From contig CATNEN010000008.1 in assembly GCA_950097015.1 (NCBI GenBank), positions 3,942,501 through 4,006,500 of the forward strand: a DNA stretch of 64,000 nucleotides, written 5' to 3'. The stretch is from Macrostomum hystrix (Eukaryota; Platyhelminthes; Macrostomidae). The position numbers and the translations under genes are program-made. Numbering within the stretch: the first letter of the stretch is position 1; the number at the start of each line of letters is the position of its first letter. A model generated the notes under the pieces. The model worked only from the letters and a program-made list of their open reading frames with translations, did not search any database and was not told the DNA's origin. Positions 1-10,297 of this stretch are shown in pieces.

Positions 1-68
1 GCAACGAGGGTGAGGATGACAACAACGACGAAGATGACAAGCGCCGTCGCAGGAAGCGTCACTTCTAA
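1..68 (+). CDS. 3' end of an acidic, dibasic-rich protein (partial)
   Basis: Only the last 21 codons are inside the window, read from base 3 and ending in TAA at 66-68. They encode an acidic stretch (NEGEDDNNDEDD) followed by a very basic tail (KRRRRKRHF). This acid-block-then-basic-cluster pattern is the same as in the complete gene at 1677-3534, so the two are probably tandem paralogues. A canonical AATAAA at 265-270, about 200 bases past the stop, is a plausible polyadenylation signal. The family is not recognised. That it is secreted is inferred only from the neighbour. Confidence 0.6.
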   Translation, partial: NEGEDDNNDEDDKRRRRKRHF

Positions 69-264
69 GCTGGGGGAATGTTTAGAATGTCTGCTGATTT
101 AGAAAAGACACTCCTTCCCATTTATGTGCTGAATTTACTATTGTGCCACTACTCTTAACGCGATACAAACAGTAGTATGAGAACGGCAGAAAATATCGAT
201 CTCTGTTGATTCGCATCGCTGCTGCCTGTGGTTATTTAACACCGATCAAGAGGCTCGATGATAA

Positions 265-270
265 AATAAA
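265..270 (+). promoter_or_regulatory. candidate polyadenylation signal
   Basis: AATAAA lies about 200 bases after the stop codon at 66-68 and fits the 3' end of the partial acidic gene. Confidence 0.45.
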
Positions 271-1676
271 TCAGCATGACGCTGTAGCTAGATCTAACTC
301 GAGAATGCATCAAAATTTTAGTCTGTCTTCGTTTTTTTGCTTAAAAATTCAGCTGGAACAAATTTATTGAATTCACAAAAACTAGCTCATAGCTATAGCG
401 TGATCATCATAATCAAGTGATCGCAGGCTGCATGAAAATCAATCAAAATACTACGAGCTATTTTAATGAAGCAAGTATCAGGAGTCGACTGTGTTGAATG
501 GACGATGTACTATCAATGCGTGATAACGTATTTATTGTACATTTATTCGAACTTCAAGTCACACATGCGGTTAACGAGGGCTCTCAGGTTGATGTCGACA
601 GTTGCATCGTTAGTTACCCTTGGAGTAGGGAAGAAATATTAATTCGTATTCCAAGAAAGTTAAAATATCCCTGACGCTCAATGGATAGAGAATTAAACAT
701 TTTACTCTAATATCCGACAATATTTAGAATTTCATACTAAGTAAAAGGAACAGAAAAGTGCAGCGTCAAGTGTTGGGAACGGATCCCTTCGACAAATTTA
801 TTCAGAGATCAGAAAAACATCATCAATCTCACTCAGTTTCATGACTTTGTGCCTCTGCTTAAGAGTTACAAGTCTGAATAAAACGGCTGTCAGAAAACTG
901 AATTTAAATGCTAAAGCTCGAAAGAAAAACACTCATGAGGTGATACCGGCCCAACTATGTCTATACTCGTATGCATGCTTCTTACCTTTCGTATAAAGAG
1001 TTTTTGCTTTCACATAAACTTTCCACGCATTGGCTTACGTTTTTATTTATTCTTCTCAAAATACCATTCAATTTTGTGATTCTTTAAATAGTGATTGATT
1101 TCTCAGTTATATCATCCGTAAAACCATTTAAACGAACCGTTATTGGATTTTAACAATATTTGACCCAGGAAATTTCCCCTTTATCACCGCACTAATCGTT
1201 GCACCATGCCCTATTTATCAAATTTCGTTAGCAACGCTTGAACTACAAAACTTTTCTGGCGCCTCTAGCTCAGGAGAGCAGTCCTTATTCCAGTCTCCAG
1301 TTTTTATTGGAGACTGGAGACTGGAGACTGGGATCAGCTTGCTCAGTGCTGATCGGAACGGCGCGGCGAACGAGTGGAATCGTTTAAAAACTCGAGTAGG
1401 ACATTGCAGCCATTTTCAGTGCAGCTTCCGATCATCATCGTTTCACTGCGCCAAATTAATGAGGCTTTGTGAGCCCTCCCCATTCTGTAGATTGCAGCAA
1501 TATCCCATCGCGCCGGATTTCCACCATTCCGATAGAATTTTTAAACGACAAGACGACTATAATTGCTTTTAATGGTAGTGAAAATTTCGTATAAATTCGA
1601 AAACTTTTCAACGACTAGAAATGCGCCTTTTAATTTTCTTCTTTTCACTTGCGAAGCTAACAGGCTGGTATCAAAC
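271..1676. other. intergenic, no gene seen
   Basis: This is AT-rich spacer without a credible reading frame. The only structure noticed is a short hairpin near 1290-1320, where a 10-base arm (CCAGTCTCCA) pairs with its complement and the right arm is followed by two more copies of GGAGACT. The promoter of the 1677 gene should lie in the last few hundred bases, but no clear TATA element can be assigned. Confidence 0.5.
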
Positions 1677-3534
1677 ATGCGCCTCTTGCTGGTTGCAGTT
1701 GGAATCGTGCTTTGCATCTCGCTGATGCACACACAGGTAAGTCATCGTTTTTCTGTGCTATCTCAATCTGTCCAAAATAAAAAGCTTCATAGGAAAATAT
1801 TTATTAACGTTTCAGTCGGAAGGTAGAGCAATTAAGCGAGGATACGGTAGTATCTCCATGGAATTCGACAAAAAGGATGATGACTCCGGATATGAGGATG
1901 AAGATAACTCAGGCGACAACAACGATGAAGACGACATTTTTGACAGGAGGAAGAAGGAAGATGACGAGGACAATGAGGACGAGGAGAACGAGGATGATGA
2001 CGAGAACTACGACCGCAAGAAGAGGGAGGACGATGAGGAAGATGATGACGAGGAGAACGAGGATGATGACGAGAACTACGACCGCAAGAAGAGGGAGGAC
2101 GATGAGGAGGATGGTGATGACGAGGAGAACGAGGACGACGACGAGAACTACGACCGCAAGAAGAGGGAGGACGATGAGGAAGATGATGACGAGGAGAACG
2201 AGGATGATGACGAGAACTACGACCGCAAGAAGAGGGAGGACGATGAGGAGGATGGTGATGACGAGGAGAACGAGGACGACGACGAGAACTACGACCGCAA
2301 GAAGAGGGAGGACGATGAGGAGGATGGTGATGACGAGGAGAACGAGGACGACGACGAGAACTACGACCGCAAGAAGAGGGAGGACGATGAAGATGATGAG
2401 GACGAGGAGAACGAGGATGACGACGAGAACTACGACCGCAAAAAGAGGAGGGAGGACGATGAGGAAGATGATGATGAAGAGAACGAGGACGACGACGAGA
2501 ACTACGACCGCAAGAAGAGGCAGGATGATGAGGAAGATGATGACGAGGAGAACGAGGACGACGACGAGAACTACGACCGCAAGAAGAGGGAGGACGATGA
2601 AGATGATGATGACGAGGAGAACGAGGATGATGACGAGAACTACGACCGCAAGAAGAGGGAGGATGATGAGGAAGATGATGACGAGGAGAACGAGGACGAC
2701 GACGAGAACTACGACCGCAAGAAGAGGGAGGACGATGAAGATGATGAGGACGAGGAGAACGAGGATGACGACGAGAACTACGACCGCAAAAAGAGGAGGG
2801 AGGACGATGAGGAAGATGATGATGAGGAGAACGAGGACGACGACGAGAACTACGACCGCAAGAAGAGGGAGGACGATGAAGAGGATGATGACGAGGAGAA
2901 CGAGGACGACGACGAGAACTACGACCGCAAGAAGAGGGAGGATGATGAGGAAGATGATGACGAGGAGAACGAGGACGACGACGAGAACTACGACCGCAAG
3001 AAGAGGGAGGACGATGAAGAGGATGAGGACGAGGAGAACGAGGATGACGACGAGAACTACGACCGCAAGAAGAGGGAGGACGATGAAGAGGATGAGGACG
3101 AGGAGAACGAGGATGACGACGAGAACTACGACCGCAAGAAGAGGGAGGACGATGAGGAAGATGATGATGAAGAGAACGAGGACGACGACGAGAACTACGA
3201 CCGCAAGAAGAGGGAGGACGATGAAGATGATGAGGACGAGGAGAACGAGGACGACGACGAGAACTACGACCGCAAGAAGAGGGAGGATGATGAAGATGAT
3301 GATGACGAGGAGAACGAGGATGACGACGAGAACTACGACCGCAAGAAGAGGGAGGATGATGAGGAAGATGATGACGAGGAGAACGAGGACGACGACGAGA
3401 ACTACGACCGCAAGAAGAGGGAGGACGATGAAGAGGATGATGACGAGGAGAACGAGGATGATGACGAGAACTACGACCGCAAGAAGAGGGAGGACGATGA
3501 TGATGATGAGGATGCTGAAGAGAGAAGTCGCTAA
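1677..3534 (+). CDS. secreted acidic tandem-repeat precursor with 22 RKKR sites
   Basis: Two exons. Exon 1 (1677-1736) encodes MRLLLVAVGIVLCISLMHTQ, a hydrophobic signal peptide, and ends in CAG|GTAAGT. Exon 2 starts after TTTCAG at 1816, in phase 0, and runs to the stop at 3532-3534. The product is about 592 residues. After a short segment with a dibasic site (AIKRG) the protein is almost entirely a 23-residue unit: an Asp/Glu block, then ENYDRKKR, 22 copies in all. Units vary only by whole codons (an extra Gly or Arg in some) and by D/E or R/Q changes, so the frame is maintained. The tail is DAEERSR. RKKR fits furin or prohormone convertase consensus, so cleavage could release many acidic peptides of about 19 residues ending in Tyr-Asp. 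That role is inference. A mineral-binding or mucus-type polyelectrolyte is an alternative. No known family is recognised. AATAAA follows at 3656. Confidence 0.8.
1930..3515 (+). repeat. coding tandem repeat, 69-bp unit (22 copies)
   Basis: Tandem 69-bp units (some 72 bp) encode the acidic block plus ENYDRKKR. Length changes between units are multiples of three, and most base changes are GAT/GAC or GAA/GAG synonymous swaps. The antisense frame is also open over the whole array because the units contain no antisense stop; it reads as an Ile/Leu/Val string and is a shadow. Confidence 0.9.
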
Positions 3535-3655
3535 CTTGTCTACTAAAAAGGTAGACATGTTCTCTGCTGAGAGCACTCTAATGAACAAATCTGTTTAGTA
3601 GGTTGCGATTGAGAATGAACCTTTTGGCGGCTGGAAGCATGTTTTGAAAACATTT

Positions 3656-3661
3656 AATAAA
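3656..3661 (+). promoter_or_regulatory. candidate polyadenylation signal
   Basis: AATAAA lies about 120 bases after the stop of the acidic repeat gene. Between them, at about 3535-3560, an imperfect hairpin (TGTCTAC / GTAGACA around a TAAAAAG loop) sits directly after the stop codon. Confidence 0.5.
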
Positions 3662-4365
3662 TTCATAATGCGGCTTTGCAATTTTTTCACAGTATTGTTT
3701 GCCTCTTAGCAACTTTAAGAAATATACTTAACACCTGAATTTCATCAAGCAGCAGTTTAACAAGTCTTGCAACATTATCTTTGGTTCATGGCTAGTTTCC
3801 ACTTATTTGCAATAGTTCAAGTGATTTTTTAAGACATCCAGTTGGTTTTTGTAGTCGCCACGAGCTTGTGGAGCGTTGGGGGCCAGTTCCAATTTAGTTT
3901 TACGGCCTCTGCACATGGCGTTGGAATGCAGCAAGCTGAGCTTGTTTGCTGCGCGAATGAAATGGGATTAGGCTATAGAATGCGCTACCAACTAAGGGGC
4001 CAGAAGCAGCGATTAAGTGAGTTTTACACTGAGGAGCAACAAACGATATGGTTGAGTAAAATACGGACGCACCCTGAGTTTGCGTATCTCCACTTGCGTC
4101 TGACAGCTATCCCGAATTGGGATGCAGTGCCGAGCGCAGTTTCATGGAAAGTGCCCCTCTGCTGCAATGATGCATCATCAACAGAACAAATTGCAGCGAA
4201 CTAATTCTGACTGTGTGGCAAAACGAAGAAGACAGATATGTTAGGGTTCTGATAACATGTTTGCAAAAATGCCGGCACTAGTTATTGATTTCCTATACGT
4301 ATCCTCAACGTATCCCCTAGTTAGTGATGCTACTCGGTACTAATTCATACAAGTAGATGCTGATT
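3662..4365. other. intergenic, no convincing gene
   Basis: One open frame of 120 codons (3842-4204, +) is present. It shows no domain, signal peptide or recognisable similarity, and its codon usage does not stand out. It is treated as non-coding unless transcript data show otherwise. Confidence 0.4.
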
Positions 4366-4761
4366 ATATTGGTAGTCTTTGTTCACAGTCAAATCGCTGT
4401 AGTCCCTTCCTGTGAAGTATCTCCTGTGAGTATATTGGTAGTCTTTGTTCACAGTCAAATCGCTGTAGTCCCTTCCTGTGAAGTATCTCCTGTGAGTATA
4501 TTGGTAGTCTTTGTTCACAGTCAAATCGCAGTAGTCCCTTCCTGTGAAGTATCTCCTGTGAGTATATTGGTAGTCTTTGTTCACAGTCAAATCGCTGTAG
4601 TCCCTTCCTATGAAGTATCTCCTGTGAGTATATTGGTAGTCTCTGTTCACAGTCAAATCGCTGTAGTCCCTTCCTGTGAAGTATCTCCTGTGAGTATATT
4701 GGTAGTCTTTGTTCACAGTCAAATCGCTGTAGTCCCTTCCTATGAAGTATCTCCTGTGAGT
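4366..4761. repeat. 66-bp minisatellite, 6 copies, open on both strands
   Basis: Six head-to-tail copies of a 66-bp unit, differing at only a few bases. Because 66 is a multiple of three and the unit has no stop in the relevant frames, a 22-residue repeat is open on the plus strand (unit including HSQIAVVPS) and on the minus strand (unit including RRYFTGRDYSDLTVNKDYQ). The minus frame starts at an ATG outside the array (4819-4821) and ends at 4345. Coding potential is unproven. Confidence 0.85.
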
Positions 4762-4821
4762 TAAGTTAAAAGTTAAAAGTCGCAACTTAAGTTCATTGGA
4801 AATATCGAACCAAAACACCAC

Positions 4822-5673
4822 AGTACCATACTAAACAAGTGACTGACTGAGCTAATGATGGCTTCGTGACCGCACTGGAATAGGAAGGTCGCAATCGGAA
4901 GAAGGCGAGCAAGTTGTGTTTCGCTTACTATAGTAAAGTTATTGGCTTCAAGCTCTGTGGAGCTGCTGCGGCTCGACCATGTAAGTCGCTGATCGATGAG
5001 GGGCAGTGTGGGGCGAGGATGATGTTACAAACTGCCTCTGGGGCTATTTTCCGCGCCTTGGTTATAATCGACATGTTGAATCATGATACCTCATTCGCTG
5101 CACGCTGCGGCTCAGCCTCCGTTGCTCCGAAACTCCTAACTCCCCATCCTGTCTTCCTCTCTCTTCGGCTGTCCAAGATCCCACCGGGGTATGCTAAAAG
5201 TACATTCATTACACGGCCACTAAACTACCTTTAGAAATTGTCACTGAACAGTTTAGCAACTGACTGGAAGATGCCAAGAAGGCCAAATGGAAGCAGCTTT
5301 AAGCTGAAGAAATCTGAATATTTTATAATTGAGCTTTTCAACATTATTGGCCAGGCTAAGCGGCAATGCTCTGGTAGGATTCTGAAACACTCCGCGGAGA
5401 GGAGAGACGCAGTGAGGGAATTTGAGGAATATAGAGGAAGGAAGAAGGCAGTGAGGGAATTTGAAAGGGAGGGCCTAATAAACTGGGATTGGTTGAGACA
5501 TTGTGTGCAGGTTGTTGCTTGCCAGTCAAAGTCTCGGCTTTCGGTCGGCCTGTTCCAATAAAAAGGCGAAAGGGAGGGAGGGGAGTGGAAGGGAGTGACG
5601 GGTCGGAGAGACTGCGAGGCGAATCCACTGCCACCTGGTATCTGGGTAAGTCATCGATTGGGCTTCCAGCTGT
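4822..5673. other. intergenic, no gene recognised
   Basis: Several overlapping frames of 60-110 codons occur on both strands, for example 5238-5561 (+). None carries a recognisable domain or is supported by clear splice sites joining neighbours. Confidence 0.35.
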
Positions 5674-5743
5674 TTAAGTAAGCAAGTAAGCAAGTATGTA
5701 AGCAAGTAAGTAAGTATGTAAGTAAGTAAGTAAGTAAGTAAGC

Positions 5744-5798
<55 letters not shown>

Positions 5799-5855
5799 CA
5801 AGTAAGTAAGCAAGTAAGTAAGCAAGTAAGTAAGTAAGTAAGTAAGCAAGCAAGC

Positions 5856-5910
<55 letters not shown>

Positions 5911-5967
5911 CAAGCAAGTAAGTAAGTAAGTAAGTAAGTAAGCAAGTAAGTAAGTAAGTAAGTAAGC

Positions 5968-5998
<31 letters not shown>

Positions 5999-6007
5999 CA
6001 AGTAAGC

Positions 6008-6074
<67 letters not shown>

Positions 6075-6075
6075 C

Positions 6076-6165
<90 letters not shown>
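5674..6165. repeat. (TAAG)n tetranucleotide microsatellite with CAAG variants
   Basis: About 490 bp of TAAG repeats are interrupted by scattered CAAG and TATG variants. The long minus-strand Leu-Thr-Tyr frames here are artefacts of the repeat. Confidence 0.95.
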
Positions 6166-6168
<3 letters not shown>

Positions 6169-6659
6169 AGGGTAAATAGCTGTTAGAACTCCGGAAGTGA
6201 CATTACGACACCCTGCATGGCTTTCACCCAGACCCCATCATCCAAAAGGCCGCTGACAGGAATTGAAATTTGACTAAAGCAAGAGTAAAAAAAGTTCATA
6301 GTAAGTTCCAGCCAGTTTGCCATTCTGCATTGAGGATTTTTAGCCATGGGAATTTTCCATCGTCATCGCTGCATGCGAAGCTCTGGGATTAATAGCTCTT
6401 TTCCTGCAGTTAATGATGTGCTCTTCCCTAATCCCACACGATTATCCACTCGCACGGTTGCCTCAGCACGTGTGTCGCCATAATTTCTCCCATTCCACTA
6501 CCAAATCCTCACCAAGCTTTTTGGTCCATTTCATGAGATTTCAATGCTGCACAGACAGCTGGCAAGAATTGCAGAAGTACCTCAACTCCTCAGCGGATGC
6601 CACTTTTTGCACTAAACATTTCAAATCCCACTCCTCAGTCTACCCGTCGCTTTTTCTCC
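6166..6659. other. intergenic, no gene seen
   Basis: Unique-looking sequence between two repeat arrays. Only a short unrecognised open frame runs into the next array from 6413. Confidence 0.4.
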
Positions 6660-7266
6660 TCTCTCTTTTCTACTCTCCTTCCTCTCCTTCCCTTCCTCAT
6701 CTACCTCACTCTCCCTGATCCCCCTCCTTCCTCTCCTTCCCTTCCTCATCTACCTCACTCTCCCTGATCCCCCTCCTTCCTCTCCTTCCCTTCCTCATCT
6801 ACCTCACTCTCCCTGATCCCCCTCCTTCCTCTCCTCCTCTTCCTCATCTACCTCACTCTCCCTGATCCCCCTCCTTCCTCTCCTTCCCTTCCTCATCTAC
6901 CTCACTCTCCCTGATCCCCCCTCCCTCCTCTCCTCCCCTTCCTCATCTACCTCACTCTCCCTGATCCCCCTCCTTCCTCTCCTCGCCTTCCTCATCTACC
7001 TCACTCTCCCTGATCCCCCCTCCCTCCTCTCCTCCCCTTCCTCATCTACCTCACTCTCCCTGATCCCCCTCCTTCCTCTCCTCGCCTTCCTCATCTACCT
7101 CACTCTCCCTGATCCCCCCTCCCTCCTCTCCTCCCCTTCCTCATCTACCTCATTCTCCCTGATCCCCCCTCCTTCCTCTCCTCCCCTTCCTCATCTACCT
7201 CATTCTCCCTGATCCCCTCTCCCCCTCCTTCCCTTGCTCTTCTACATCATTCTCCCAGATCCCCTC
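6660..7266. repeat. 49-bp pyrimidine-rich minisatellite, about 12 copies
   Basis: The unit carries the landmarks CTCATCTACCTCA and CTCCCTGATCCCC. Successive GATC landmarks at 6717, 6766 and 6815 give a 49-bp period. One strand is almost purely pyrimidine, so purine-pyrimidine structures are possible. Confidence 0.9.
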
Positions 7267-7910
7267 TCTCGCAGGGATAATTAGGGGAATGAAATTATTT
7301 TGGCCAGACCCTCACAAAAGCTTATTCTCGGCTACTGTCTGGGTGGGCCGCACTGGCAGTGGAAAGCATGAAACTGGGAGACAAGCGTGCGAAATAAATT
7401 TCGCATTCCGCGGACAGCGCTGTGGTCCCTCGCGACTGAATCACCAGCCCCCCCTTAGGAAATAATGAAGATGCTTCTAAGCAGTGTTTATCAGCCACAA
7501 CTGGGGAACAGATTCTCCCTCGGCCTCCACTGTTTATCCCGCATAGGGGAGACAGTGGGATAAGCGCAACAGCGCGACGGGATTTGCCCATCTTCGCTAA
7601 CTTAAGGAGAGACCGCGTCTGTCATTCTCCTCACTCGGAGCCTCTTGTGTTCCCGTTTCAGACTCGTTCCAATCCCCAATTTTCTGTCCCAGAAAAGTCC
7701 CAAATCTGGTTGCCCAGCCCGGGCGCACTTTCATTTCGGAACGAAAGCACAGCTAGCTGGGTGGAAAAGTGATGGCAGCTCTGCCTATTTGGTCTTCTCG
7801 GGAGGGCACGGCTTGCGCATCTCCTAGGAGAAAAGTGATGACAGGGGAGCACTAGAGAGAAGGCTAGAAAAAATGGGGAAACGCTGCTGTGAGATCGAGA
7901 CGCGAACTGG
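7267..7910. other. intergenic, no gene recognised
   Basis: GC-richer unique sequence with short overlapping open frames on both strands (89 codons at most) and no recognisable product. Confidence 0.35.
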
Positions 7911-8222
7911 GCGAGAAATTCTCCGGTGTGGTCGTTGGGAGATTCTCAGGTGTGGTCGTTGGGAGATTCTCAGGTGTGGTCGTTGGGAGATTCTCAGGTG
8001 TGGTCATTGGGAGATTCTCAGGTGTGATCATTGGGAGATTCTCAGGCGTGGTTGTTGGGAGATTCTCAGGTGTGGTCATTGGGAAATTCTCAGGTGTGGT
8101 GGTTAGGAGATTCTCAGGTGTGGTCATTGGGAGATTCTCAGGTGTGGTCATTGGGAAATTCTCAGGTGTGGTCGTTGGGAGATTCTCAGGTGTGATCGTT
8201 GGGAGATTCGCAGGTGTGGTCA
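7911..8222. repeat. 24-bp minisatellite, about 13 copies
   Basis: Tandem units of the form GATTCTCAGGTGTGGTCRTT plus GGGA, with G/A variants. Open frames on both strands follow from a period divisible by three. Confidence 0.9.
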
Positions 8223-9570
8223 TTTCACAATGCCAATATAGAATGTCATCACAACGTAGAAAAAAGACATTTCGCAGATCTGCTTATCCAGAATGTGTGT
8301 TGAAGATTCCTGCGCATTTTGTATGAATGCCACAGTAAACAGACAGCACAAAAAATGTCTGATCGATTCGTCAGCAATGAATTGAGGTCTGGGTTAGCTC
8401 AGCAGACGACTCGTCCTGGTTGGGAAAATTTGATAAAAGGTTAAAGGGACGCACTCAGGGTCGCGAGGGACTGCATGGGAGCTCGGGCAGTGGGGATTTT
8501 TTGGGAGAAATGAGGTACAGAAAGAGAGGGGGCTTAGGGGGATAGGAACGGCGTCGACGGCGCGGCCAACGACCTCCCAAGGGGAGCTGCTCCGGCCGGC
8601 CCATTCTCCCTCCATTCTCCCCTCATCAACATCCCGGTGGGTGGGGCATTGACATGCATATACATGCCTGCAGAGAGAGAACAGAAGCAGTGACGCAGAT
8701 CGGAAGAGATGAAGGACTGGCGGAGACTGCAGAGACACACTCACACACACACACAAGCTCACACACCGGTCAAGCTTTTGCGCGATTCGAGCCAAATTCG
8801 CCTCGCAAAATTCACTTACCAGGGCGCGGATGCGAACAGGGGAGTAGAGAGAGAGAGAGACAGAGCTGTGGAACTCTGAGCAACTTGGCAACCGCATGCG
8901 GATGCGGGCGGCGGTGGCTCAGTCTTCATTAGTCCAGCGGAGAGGCTTAACTCGCTTTCCCGTCGTCCACCTACAGGCCGTTTGGAGTACCACTCATTTG
9001 GCACTGGCAATAAGCACATAACAGGAATGCAGTTGAGTAGGCGCATAATTCTTCGCTAAAGCATAGCGAAGATCTGCATTGCCTAAACTACATGGTACGG
9101 CTCGTATATACTTGCCGATCGTGTGAAAATAAGCCTCGGCCAAGCATAACTCCAAGCATAAACTTAAGTAATATATGCGATTGAATTTTATAGAAAGGGG
9201 CTTAACTACAGAAACTTTGCGGGGAGGGATTTTAGCTATGGGGAAGGGGAGTGATGGGAGCGAAGCCATTAACAAACACAGGCAGCAATTCAGATGCCTG
9301 ATAACGGATTTCCCACTTCCAGAAACAGCGGCAAGAGCTGAAAAGATTTTCATTCCAGATTATTTCTTCAATTTTTCTGGGATGAGTTTAATCTCGCACA
9401 GTGGAAATGTCCGCCATATACCGGTTAAAACCACATCCAGAGCTTCACATAATCCACAAAGTCTTCGGAGTTGTTAAAGTGCTTCGAAAGTTCAAACTAA
9501 CAGTTTATTATGTCGGTGGAAAATATGATATTACAGACTAAACACAGACTAAACCGAATCAAACCAAGCC
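8223..9570. other. intergenic, no gene recognised
   Basis: Contains a short CA-rich tract near 8738-8767 and a short GA tract near 8848-8861. Open frames of 70-167 codons occur on both strands but match nothing recognisable. Confidence 0.35.
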
Positions 9571-10290
9571 AAGCTACCAACCTACCAAACAGCATCTCCC
9601 AACCTACCAAACAGCATCTCCCAACCTACCAAACAGAAGCTCCCAACCTACCAAACAGCATCTCCCAACCTACCAAACAGCATCTCCTAACCTACCAAAC
9701 AGCAGCTCCCAACCTACCAAACAGCAGCTCCCAACCTACCAAACAGCAGCTCCCAACCTACCAAACAGAAGCTCCCAACCTACCAAACAGCATCTCCCAA
9801 CCTACCAAACAGCAGCTCCCAACCTACCAAACAGCAGCTCCCAACCTACCAAACAGCAGCTCCTAACCTACCAAACAGCAGCTCCTAACCTAACAAACAG
9901 CAGCTCCCAACCTTCCAAACAGCAGCTCCCAACCTTCCAAACAGCAGCTCCCAACCTACCAAACAGCAGCTCCCAACCTACCAAACAGCACCTCCCAACC
10001 TACCAAACAGCATCTCCTAACCTACCAAACAGCATCTCCTAACCTACCAAACAGAAGCTCCCAACCTACCAAACAGCATCTCCCAACCTACCAAACAGCA
10101 GCTCCCAACCTACCAAACAGCAGCTCCTAACCAACGAGTAGGAGTACCAACAGCTACGAGTACTAACTTAGAAAATAGCAGCTACCAACCATCCTACCAA
10201 CAAACCTACCAACCTACCAACCCACCTAACAGCAGCTACCAACCTATCAAGCAGAGGCTACCAACCTACCAAACAGCAGCTACCAACCAA
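9571..10290. repeat. 22-bp minisatellite directly upstream of the LRR gene
   Basis: About 25 copies of a 22-bp unit (AACCTACCAAACAGCAKCTC plus CY) span 9571-10135. Degenerate copies continue to about 10290, eight bases before the start codon at 10298. The array therefore occupies what should be the proximal 5' flank or 5' untranslated region of the LRR gene. Confidence 0.9.
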
Positions 10291-10297
10291 CCCAGTC

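Noticed and set aside
1909-3588. 559-codon minus-strand frame rich in Ile/Leu/Val
   Set aside because: It is the antisense of the acidic repeat. The plus strand has a signal peptide, splice sites and synonymous variation, so the minus frame is a shadow.
4366-4761. CRISPR-like array
   Set aside because: The six units are directly contiguous without variable spacers, and the DNA is from an animal; it is a minisatellite. The same applies to the other arrays in the window.
5526-6077. minus-strand frame of repeated LLTYLLTYLLT
   Set aside because: Translation of the (TAAG)n microsatellite, without any unique flanking coding signal.
8390-8440. possible tRNA gene (GGTTAGCTCAGCAGACGACT looks like an A box)
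   Set aside because: No B box at the right distance and no cloverleaf pairing could be drawn.
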